Shown here piece by piece: positions 53,641 through 64,000 of a stretch of DNA of 64,000 nucleotides; position 1 is the stretch's first letter, and every line of letters begins with the position of its first letter. The notes under the pieces were generated by a model. The model was not told where the DNA came from. It made no database searches and saw only the letters and a program-made list of their open reading frames with translations. The position numbers and the translations under genes were made by a program. Origin of the DNA: Nemertoderma westbladi (Eukaryota > Xenacoelomorpha > Nemertodermatida > Nemertodermatidae). The DNA lies in NCBI GenBank assembly GCA_032718475.1, contig JAUCBJ010007787.1:1-64000 (forward strand). Direction: 5' to 3'.

Positions 53641-53650
53641 TTTTTCAGTG

Positions 53651-56600
53651 TACTTACATTCCTGGCTTCGTAACTTTTCCATCTGTCCACTACTTACATT
53701 CCCGGCTTCGTAACTTTTCCATCTGTCCACTACTTACATTCCTGGCTTCGTAACTTTTCCATCTCCCCACTAATTACATTCCTGGCTTCGTAACTTTTCC
53801 ATCTCTCCACTACTTACATTCCTGGCTTCGTAACTTTACCATCTCTCCACTACTTACATTCCTGGCTTCGTAACTTTTCCATCTCCCCACTACTTACATT
53901 CCTGGCTTCGTAACTTTTCCATCTGTCCACTACTTACATTCCTGGCTTCGTAACTTTTCCATCTGTCCACTACTTACATTCCTGGCTTCGTAACTTTTCC
54001 ATCTCCCCACTACATACATTCCTGGCTTCGTAACTTTTCCATCTCTCCACTACTTACATTCCTGGCTTCGTAACTTTACCATCTCTCCACTACTTACATT
54101 CCTGGCTTCGTAACTTTTCCATCTCTCCACTACTTACATTCCTGGCTTCGTAACTTTTCCATCTCCCCACTACTTACATTCCTGGCTTCGTAACTTTTCC
54201 ATCTGTCCACTACTTACATTCCTGGCTTCGTAACTTTTCCATCTCTCCACTACTTACATTCCTGGCTTCGTAACTTTTCCATCTCCCCACTACTTACATT
54301 CCTGGCTTCGTAACTTTTCCATCTCCCCACTACTTACATTCCTGGCTTCGTAACTTTTCCATCTCCCCACTACTTACATTCCTGGCTTCATAACTTTTCC
54401 ATCTGTCCACTACTTACATTCCTGGCTTCGTAACTTTTCCATCTCTCCACTACTTACATTCCTGGCTTCGTAACTTTTCCATCTCCCCACTACTTACATT
54501 CCCGGCTTAGTAACTTTACCATCTCCCCACTACTTCCATTCCTGGCTTCGTAACTTTTCCATCTCTCCACTACTTACATTCCTGGCTTCGTAACTTTTCC
54601 ATCTCCCCACTACTTACATTCCTGGCTTCATAACTTTTCCATCTGTCCACTACTTACATTCCTGGCTTCGTAACTTTTCCATCTCTCCACTACTTACATT
54701 CCTGGCTTCGTAACTTTTCCATCTCTCCACTACTTACATTCCTGGCTTCGTAACTTTTCCATTTCCCCACTACTTACATTCCTGGCTTCGTAACTTTTCC
54801 ATCTCCCCACTACTTACATTCCTGGCTTCGTAACTTTTCCATCTCCCCACTACTTACATTCCTGGCTTCGTAACTTTTCCATCTCCCCACTACTTACATT
54901 CCTGGCTTCGTAACTTTTCCATCTCTCCACTACTTACATTCCCGGCTTCGTAACTTTTCCATCTGTCCACTACTTACATTCCCGGCTTCGTAACTTTTCC
55001 ATCTGTCCACTACTTACATTCCTGGCTTCGTAACTTTTCCATCTGTCCACTACTTACATTCCTGGCTTCGTAACTTTTCCATCTGTCCACTACTTACATT
55101 CCTGGCTTCGTAACTTTTCCATCTGTCCACTACTTACATTCCTGGCTTCGTAACTTTTCCATCTGTCCACTACTTACATTCCTGGCTTCGTAACTTTTCC
55201 ATCTGTCCACTACTTACATTCCTGGCTTCGTAACTTTTCCATCTGTCCACTACTTACATTCCTGGCTTCGTAACTTTTCCATCTGTCCACTACTTACATT
55301 CCTGGCTTCGTAACTTTTCCATCTGTCCACTACTTACATTCCTGGCTTCGTAACTTTTCCATCTGTCCACTACTTACATTCCTGGCTTCGTAACTTTTCC
55401 ATCTGTCCACTACTTACATTCCTGGCTTCGTAACTTTTCCATCTGTCCACTACTTACATTCCTGGCTTCGTAACTTTTCCATCTCCCCACTACTTACATT
55501 CCTGGCTTCGTAACTTGTCCATCTCCCCACTACTTACATTCCTGGCTTCGTAACTTTTCCATCTCCCCACTACTTACATTCATGGCTTCGTAACTTTTCC
55601 ATCTCTCCACTACTTACATTCCTGGCTTCGTAACTTTTCCATCTCTCCACTACTTACATTCCTGGCTTCGTAACTTTTCCATCTCTCCACTACTTACATT
55701 CCTGGCTTCGTAACTTTTCCATCTCTCCACTACTTACATTCCTGGCTTCGTAACTTGTCCATCTCCCCACTACTTACATTCCTGGCTTCGTAACTTTTCC
55801 ATCTCCCCACTACTTACATTCCTGGCTTCGTAACTTTTCCATCTCCCCACTACTTACATTCCCGGCTTCGTAACTTTTCCATCTCCCCACTACTTACATT
55901 CCTGGCTTCGTAACTTTTCCATCTCTCCACTACTTACATTCCTGGCTTCGTAACTTTTCCATCTCTCCACTACTTACATTCCTGGCTTCGTAACTTTTCC
56001 ATCTCCCCACTACTTACATTCCTGGCTTCGTAACTTTTCCATCTCCCCACTACTTACATTCCTGGCTTCGTAACTTTTCCATCTCCCCACTACTTACATT
56101 CCTGGCTTCGTAACTTTTCCATCTCCCCACTACTTACATTCCTGGCTTCGTAACTTTACCATCTCTCCACTACTTACATTCCTGGCTTCGTAACTTGTCC
56201 ATCTCCCCACTACTTACATTCCTGGCTTCGTAACTTTTCCATCTCCCCACTACTTACATTCCTGGCTTCGTAACTTTTCCATCTCTCCACTACTTACATT
56301 CCTGGCTTCGTAAATTTTCCATCTCCCCACTACTTACATTCCTGGCTTCGTAACTTTTCCATCTCTCCACTACTTACATTCCTGGCTTCGTAACTTTTCC
56401 ATCTGTCCACTACTTACATTCCTGGCTTCGTAACTTTTCCATCTCTCCACTACTTACATTCCTGGCTTCGTAACTTTTCCATCTCCCCACTACTTACATT
56501 CCTGGCTTCGTAACTTTTCCATCTCCCCACTACTTACATTCCTGGCTTCGTAACTTTTCCATCTCCCCACTACTTACATTCCTGGCTTCGTAACTTTTCC

Positions 56601-59600
56601 ATCTCTCCACTACTTACATTCCTGGCTTCGTAACTTTTCCATCTCCCCACTACTTACATTCCTGGCTTCGTAACTTTTCCATCTCCCCACTACTTACATT
56701 CCTGGCTTCATAACTTTTCCATCTCTCCACTACTTACATTCCTGGCTTCGTAACTTTTCCATCTGTCCACTACTTACATTCCTGGCTTCGTAACTTTACC
56801 ATCTCTCCACTACTTACATTCCTGGCTTCGTAACTTTACCATCTCTCCACTACTTACATTCCCGGCTTTGTAACTTTTCCATCTGTCCACTACTTACATT
56901 CCTGGCTTCGTAACTTTTCCATCTGTCCACTACTTACATTCCTGGCTTCGTAACTTTTCCATCTGTCCACTACTTACATTCCTGGCTTCGTAACTTTTCC
57001 ATCTCCCCACTACTTACATTCCTGGCTTCGTAACTTTTCCATCTGTCCACTACTTACATTCCTGGCTTCGTAACTTTTCCATCTCCCCACTACTTACATT
57101 CCTGGCTTCGTAACTTTTCCATCTCCCCACTACTTACATTCCTGGCTTCGTAACTTTTCCATCTCTCCACTACTTACATTCCTGGCTTCGTAACTTTTCC
57201 ATCTCCCCACTACTTACATTCCTGGCTTCGTAACTTTTCCATCTCCCCACTACTTACATTCCTGGCTTCGTAACTTTTCCATCTCCCCACTACTTACATT
57301 CCTGGCTTCGTAACTTTTCCATCTCCCCACTACTTACATTCCTGGCTTCGTAACTTTTCCATCTCCCCACTACTTACATTCCTGGCTTCGTAACTTTTCC
57401 ATCTGTCCACTACTTACATTCCTGGCTTCGTAACTTTTCCATCTCCCCACTACTTACATTCCTGGCTTCGTAACTTTTCCATCTCCCCACTACTTACATT
57501 CCTGACTTCGTAACTTTTCCATCTGTCCACTACTTACATTCCTGGCTTCGTAACTTGTCCATCTCCCCACTACTTACATTCCTGGCTTCGTAACTTTTCC
57601 ATCTCTCCACTACTTACATTCCTGGCTTCGTAACTTTTCCATCTCCCCACTACTTACATTCCTGGCTTCGTAACTTTTCCATCTCCCCACTACTTACATT
57701 CCTGACTTCGTAACTTTTCCATCTGTCCACTACTTACATTCCTGGCTTCGTAACTTTTCCATCTCTCCACTACTTACATTCCTGGCTTCGTAACTTTTCC
57801 ATCTGTCCACTACTTACATTCCTGGCTTCGTAACTTTTCCATCTGTCCACTACTTACATTCCTGGCTTCGTAACTTTTCCATCTCCCCACTACTTACATT
57901 CCTGGCTTCGTAACTTTTCCATCTGTCCACTACTTACATTCCTGGCTTCGTAACTTTTCCATCTCCCCACTACTTACATTCCTGGCTTCGTAACTTTTCC
58001 ATCTCCCCACTACTTACATTCCTGGCTTCGTAACTTTTCCATCTCTCCACTACTTACATTCCTGGCTTCGTAACTTTTCCATCTCCCCACTACTTACATT
58101 CCTGGCTTCGTAACTTTTCCATCTCCCCACTACTTACATTCCTGGCTTCGTAACTTTTCCATCTCCCCACTACTTACATTCCTGGCTTCGTAACTTTTCC
58201 ATCTCCCCACTACTTACATTCCTGGCTTCGTAACTTTTCCATCTCCCCACTACTTACATTCCTGGCTTCGTAACTTTTCCATCTGTCCACTACTTACATT
58301 CCTGGCTTCGTAACTTTTCCATCTCCCCACTACTTACATTCCTGGCTTCGTAACTTTTCCATCTCCCCACTACTTACATTCCTGACTTCGTAACTTTTCC
58401 ATCTGTCCACTACTTACATTCCTGGCTTCGTAACTTGTCCATCTCCCCACTACTTACATTCCTGGCTTCGTAACTTTTCCATCTCTCCACTACTTACATT
58501 CCTGGCTTCGTAACTTTACCATCTCTCCACTACTTACATTCCTGGCTTCGTAACTTTTCCATCTCCCCACTACTTACATTCCTGGCTTCGTAACTTTTCC
58601 ATCTCCCCACTACTTACATTCCTGGCTTCGTAACTTTTCCATCTGTCCACTACTTACATTCCTGGCTTCGTAACTTTTCCATCTCCCCACTACTTACATT
58701 CCTGGCTTCGTAACTTTTCCATCTCCCCACTACTTACATTCCTGGCTTCGTAACTTTTCCATCTCCCCACTACTTACATTCCTGGCTTCGTAACTTTTCC
58801 ATCTCCCCACTACTTACATTCCTGGCTTCGTAACTTTTCCATCTCCCCACTACTTACATTCCTGGCTTCGTAACTTTTCCATCTCCCCACTACTTACATT
58901 CCTGGCTTCGTAACTTTTCCATCTCCCCACTACTTACAATCCTGGCTTCGTAACTTTTCCATCTCTCCACTACATACATTCCTGGCTTCGTAACTTTTCC
59001 ATCTCCCCACTACTTACATTCCTGGCTTCGTAACTTTTCCATCTCTCCACTACTTACATTCCTGGCTTCGTAACTTTTCCATCTGTCCACTACTTACATT
59101 CCTGACTTCGTAACTTTTCCATCTCTCCACTACTTACATTCCTGGCTTCGTAACTTTTCCATCTGTCCACTACTTACATTCCTGACTTCGTAACTTTTCC
59201 ATCTCCCCACTACTTACATTCCTGGCTTCGTAACTTTTCCATCTCTCCACTACTTACATTCCTGGCTTCGTAACTTTTCCATCTCCCCACTACTTACATT
59301 CCTGGCTTCGTAACTTTTCCATCTCTCCACTACTTACATTCCTGGCTTCGTAACTTTTCCATCTCTCCACTACTTACATTCCTGGCTTCGTAACTTTTCC
59401 ATCTCCCCACTACTTACATTCCTGGCTTCGTAACTTTTCCATCTCTCCACTACTTACATTCCTGGCTTCGTAACTTTTCCATCTCTCCACTACTTACATT
59501 CCTGGCTTCGTAACTTTTCCATCTCTCCACTACTTACATTCCCGGCTTCGTAACTTTACCATCTCCCCACTACTTACATTCCCGGCTTCGTAACTTTTCC

Positions 59601-62600
59601 ATCTCTCCACTACTTACATTCCTGGCTTCGTAACTTTTCCATCTCTCCACTACTTACATTCCTGGCTTCATAACTTTTCCATCTCTCCACTACTTACATT
59701 CCTGGCTTCGTAACTTTTCCATCTCCCCACTACTTACATTCCTGGCTTCGTAACTTTTCCATCTGTCCACTACTTACATTCCTGGCTTCGTAACTTTTCC
59801 ATCTCCCCACTACTTACATTCCTGGCTTCGTAACTTTTCCATCTCCCCACTACTTACATTCCTGGCTTCGTAACTTTTCCATCTCCCCACTACTTACATT
59901 CCTGGCTTCGTAACTTTTCCATCTCTCCACTACTTACATTCCTGGCTTCGTAACTTTACCATCTCTCCACTACTTACATTCCTGGCTTCGTAACTTTTCC
60001 ATCTCCCCACTACTTACATTCCTGGCTTCGTAACTTTTCCATCTCCCCACTACTTACATTCCTGGCTTCGTAACTTTTCCATCTCCCCACTACTTACATT
60101 CCTGGCTTTGTAACTTTTCCATCTCTCCACTACTTACATTCCTGGCTTCGTAACTTTTCCATCTGTCCACTACTTACATTCCTGGCTTTGTAACTTTTCC
60201 ATCTCCCCACTACTTACATTCCTGGCTTTGTAACTTTTCCATCTCTCCACTACTTACATTCCTGGCTTCGTAACTTTTCCATCTCCCCACTACTTACACT
60301 CCTGGCTTCGTAACTTTTCCATCTCCCCACTACTTACATTCCTGGCTTTGTAACTTTTCCATCTCTCCACTACTTACATTCCTGGCTTCGTAACTTTTCC
60401 ATCTCTCCACTACTTACATTCCTGGCTTCGTAACTTTACCATCTCTCCACTACTTACATTCCTGGCTTCGTAACTTTTCCATCTCTCCACTACTTACATT
60501 CCTGGCTTCGTAACTTTACCATCTCTCCACTACTTACATTCCTGGCTTCGTAACTTTTCCATCTCCCCACTACTTACATTCCTGGCTTCGTAACTTTTCC
60601 ATCTCTCCACTACTTACATTCCTGGCTTCGTAACTTTTCCATCTCTCCACTACTTACATTCCTGCCTTCGTAACTTTTCCATCTCTCCACTACTTACATT
60701 CCTGGCTTCGTAACTTTTCCATCTGTCCACTACTTACATTCCTGGCTTCGTAACTTTTCCATCTCTCCACTACTTACATTCCTGCCTTCGTAACTTTTCC
60801 ATCTCTCCACTACTTACATTCCTGGCTTCGTAACTTTTCCATCTCTCCACTACTTACATTCCTGGCTTCGTAACTTTTCCATCTCCCCACTACTTACATT
60901 CCCGGCTTCGTAACTTTTCCATCTGTCCACTACTTACATTCCTGGCTTCGTAACTTTTCCATCTGTCCACTACTTACATTCCTGGCTTCGTAACTTTTCC
61001 ATCGGTCCACTACTTACATTCCTGGCTTCGTAACTTTTCCATCTGTCCACTACTTACATTCCTGGCTTCGTAACTTGTCCATCTCCCCACTACTTACATT
61101 CCTGGCTTCGTAACTTTTCCATCTCCCCACTACTTACATTCCTGGCTTCGTAACTTTTCCATCTCTCCACTACTTACATTCCTGGCTTCGTAACTTTTCC
61201 ATCTCTCCACTACTTACATTCCTGGCTTCGTAACTTTTCCATCTCCCCACTACTTACATTCCTGGCTTCGTAACTTTTCCATCTGTCCACTACTTACATT
61301 CCTGGCTTCGTAACTTTTCCATCTGTCCACTACTTACATTCCTGGCTTCGTAACTTTTCCATCTCCCCACTACTTACATTCCTGGCTTCGTAACTTTTCC
61401 ATCTCTCCACTACTTACATTCCTGGCTTCGTAACTTTACCATCTCTCCACTACTTACATTCCTGGCTTCGTAACTTTTCCATCTCTCCACTACTTACATT
61501 CCTGGCTTCGTAACTTTTCCATCTCCCCACTACTTACATTCCTGGCTTCGTAACTTTTCCATCTGTCCACTACTTACATTCCTGGCTTCGTAACTTTTCC
61601 ATCTCCCCACTACTTACATTCCTGGCTTCGTCACTTTTCCATCTCCCCACTACTTACATTCCTGGCTTCGTAACTTTTCCATCTCCCCACTACTTACATT
61701 CCTGGCTTTATAACTTTTCCATCTGTCCACTACTTACATTCCTGGCTTCGTAACTTTTCCATCTCTCCACTACTTACATTCCTGGCTTCGTAACTTTTCC
61801 ATCTCCCCACTACTTACATTCCCGGCTTAGTAACTTTACCATCTCCCCACTACTTACATTCCTGGCTTCGTAACTTTTCCATCTCTCCACTACTTACATT
61901 CCTGGCTTCATAACTTTTCCATCTCTCCACTACTTACATTCCTGGCTTCGTAACTTTTCCATCTCCCCACTACTTACATTCCTGGCTTCGTAACTTTTCC
62001 ATCTCCCCACTACTTACATTCCTGGCTTCGTAACTTTTCCATCTCCCCACTACTTCCATTCCTGGCTTCGTAACTTTTCCATCTCTCCACTACTTACATT
62101 CCTGGCTTCGTAACTTTTCCATCTCCCCACTACTTACATTCCCGGCTTAGTAACTTTACCATCTCCCCACTACTTCCATTCCTGGCTTTGTAACTTTTCC
62201 ATCTCTCCACTACTTACATTCCTGGCTTCGTAACTTTTCCATCTCCCCACTACTTACATTCCTGGCTTCGTAACTTTTCCATCTCCCCACTACTTACATT
62301 CCTGGCTTCGTCACTTTTCCATCTCCCCACTACTTACATTCCTGGCTTCGTAACTTTTCCATCTCCCCACTACTTACATTCCTGGCTTCGTAACTTTTCC
62401 ATCTCTCCACTACTTACATTCCTGGCTTCGTAACTTTTCCATCTGTCCACTACTTACATTCCTGGCTTCGTAACTTTACCATCTCTCCACTACTTACATT
62501 CCTGGCTTCGTAACTTTACCATCTCTCCACTACTTACATTCCCGGCTTTGTAACTTTTCCATCTGTCCACTACTTACATTCCTGGCTTCGTAACTTTTCC

Positions 62601-64000
62601 ATCTGTCCACTACTTACATTCCTGGCTTCGTAACTTTACCATCTCTCCACTACTTACATTCCCGGCTTTGTAACTTTTCCATCTGTCCACTACTTACATT
62701 CCTGGCTTCGTAACTTTTCCATCTCCCCACTACTTACATTCCTGGCTTCGTAACTTGTCCATCTCCCCACTACTTACATTCCTGGCTTCGTAACTTTTCC
62801 ATCTCCCCACTACTTACATTCCTGGCTTCGTAACTTTTCCATCTCTCCACTACTTACATTCCTGGCTTCGTAACTTTTCCATCTCTCCACTACTTACATT
62901 CCTGGCTTCGTAACTTTTCCATCTCCCCACTACTTACATTCCTGGCTTCGTAACTTTTCCATCTGTCCACTACTTACATTCCTGGCTTCGTAACTTTTCC
63001 ATCTGTCCACTACTTACATTCCTGGCTTCGTAACTTTTCCATCTCCCCACTACTTACATTCCTGGCTTCGTAACTTTTCCATCTCTCCACTACTTACATT
63101 CCTGGCTTCGTAACTTTTCCATCTGTCCACTACTTACATTCCTGGCTTCGTAACTTTTCCATCTGTCCACTACTTACATTCCTGGCTTCGTAACTTTTCC
63201 ATCTCTCCACTACTTACATTCCTGGCTTCGTAACTTTTCCATCTCCCCACTACTTACATTCCTGGCTTCGTAACTTTTCCATCTGTCCACTACTTACATT
63301 CCTGGCTTCGTAACTTTTCCATCTCCCCACTACTTACATTCCTGGCTTCGTCACTTTTCCATCTCCCCACTACTTACATTCCTGGCTTCGTAACTTTTCC
63401 ATCTCCCCACTACTTACATTCCTGGCTTCATAACTTTTCCATCTGTCCACTACTTACATTCCTGGCTTCGTAACTTTTCCATCTCTCCACTACTTACATT
63501 CCTGGCTTCGTAACTTTTCCATCTCCCCACTACTTACATTCCCGGCTTAGTAACTTTACCATCTCCCCACTACTTCCATTCCTGGCTTCGTAACTTTTCC
63601 ATCTCTCCACTACTTACATTCCTGGCTTCGTAACTTTTCCATCTCCCCACTACTTACATTCCCGGCTTAGTAACTTTACCATCTCCCCACTACTTCCATT
63701 CCTGGCTTTGTAACTTTTCCATCTCTCCACTACTTACATTCCTGGCTTCGTAACTTTTCCATCTCCCCACTACTTACATTCCTGGCTTCGTAACTTTTCC
63801 ATCTCCCCACTACTTACATTCCTGGCTTCGTCACTTTTCCATCTCCCCACTACTTACATTCCTGGCTTCGTAACTTTTCCATCTCCCCACTACTTACATT
63901 CCTGGCTTCGTAACTTTTCCATCTCTCCACTACTTACATTCCTGGCTTCGTAACTTTTCCATCTGTCCACTACTTACATTCCTGGCTTCGTAACTTTACC
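53651..64000. repeat. 40-bp satellite, main block (~259 units, runs off the window)
   Basis: Head-to-tail 40-bp units with the same consensus as 48766-49491. Rare variants mark higher-order structure. The CCCGGCTTAG/TTTACC unit occurs at 54501, 61821, 62141, 63541 and 63661, and the 'cgtcacttttcc' unit at 61621, 62301, 63341 and 63821. Blocks 61621-61860 and 63341-63580 match at a 1720-bp offset, and 62141-62330 and 63661-63850 at 1520 bp. No coding sequence. Confidence 0.98.

Larger units (their letters stand above)
49492..53650 (-). mobile_element. 4159-bp DNA transposon inserted in the satellite
   Basis: The ends CACTGAAAAATC (49492) and TTTTTTCAGTG (53650) form an imperfect terminal inverted repeat of about 50 bp (CACTGAAAAA, then a T run, then AACCTCTGGT). 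The satellite reads on across the insertion, with TA duplicated at 49490-49491 and 53651-53652. Both ends carry clusters of AACCNNNGGTT sites. Inside are a PWWP-domain exon (minus strand) and a LINE family 3 insertion (51578-53010). No transposase was recognised, so either the transposase was displaced or this is non-autonomous. CACTG ends suggest the CACTA/EnSpm-Mirage group; a TA duplication would also fit a Tc/mariner relative. Confidence 0.88.

Noticed and set aside
48766..64000. CRISPR-like array of 40-bp repeats
   Set aside because: Units are contiguous with no unique spacers and the window is animal DNA; it is a satellite.

Overview
The window is nuclear DNA of an animal, most likely an AT-rich, repeat-laden aquatic invertebrate; the phylum cannot be fixed from the sequence. 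Evidence for an animal: introns with canonical GT/AG sites, a two-exon FCP1/CTDP1 phosphatase gene, the last two exons of the GARP/EARP subunit VPS52, an intron-containing tRNA-Ile(UAU), an AANAT-like acetyltransferase and APE-type LINEs. There are no bacterial features.

Layout. 1-4322: LTR sequences in both orientations around two frameshifted, unrecognised coding remnants (613-2174, minus). 4323-9980: a 60/61-bp minisatellite of about 93 units. 10346-13902 (minus): CTDP1, with a 12-bp minisatellite expanded inside its coding sequence. 14405-15109: a nested inverted-repeat element with tRNA-like segments in its arms. 16925-17009: tRNA-Ile(UAU). 18437-21290 (minus): a nearly full-length LINE. 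22376-23410 (plus): a two-exon GNAT acetyltransferase. 23743-24912: a second, CR1/Jockey-like LINE fragment. 25000-34640: tandem and dispersed repeats, including a 1204-bp solo LTR with a 5-bp target duplication (31078-32281). 34690-39068: two copies of a third LINE family. 39160-46309: a GC-rich islet, a diverged direct duplication, MITEs with 9-bp target duplications, a 79-bp tandem array, and a 1032-bp element built on CTACGCGTAG palindromes. 46546-48140 (minus): the 3' end of VPS52. 48766-64000: a 40-bp satellite that runs off the window. It is split by a 4159-bp transposon (49492-53650) that carries arrays of AACCNNNGGTT sites, a PWWP-domain exon and a LINE insertion.

The host genes do not form a pathway: CTDP1 recycles RNA polymerase II, VPS52 tethers endosome-derived vesicles at the trans-Golgi, and the acetyltransferase probably acts on small amines. 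What dominates the window is nested insertion: elements within elements, several with intact target-site duplications and one with a paralogous empty site still present in the window. The strongest candidates for something undescribed are the 49492-53650 transposon, the 45110-46141 palindrome element and the decayed coding unit at 613-2174.
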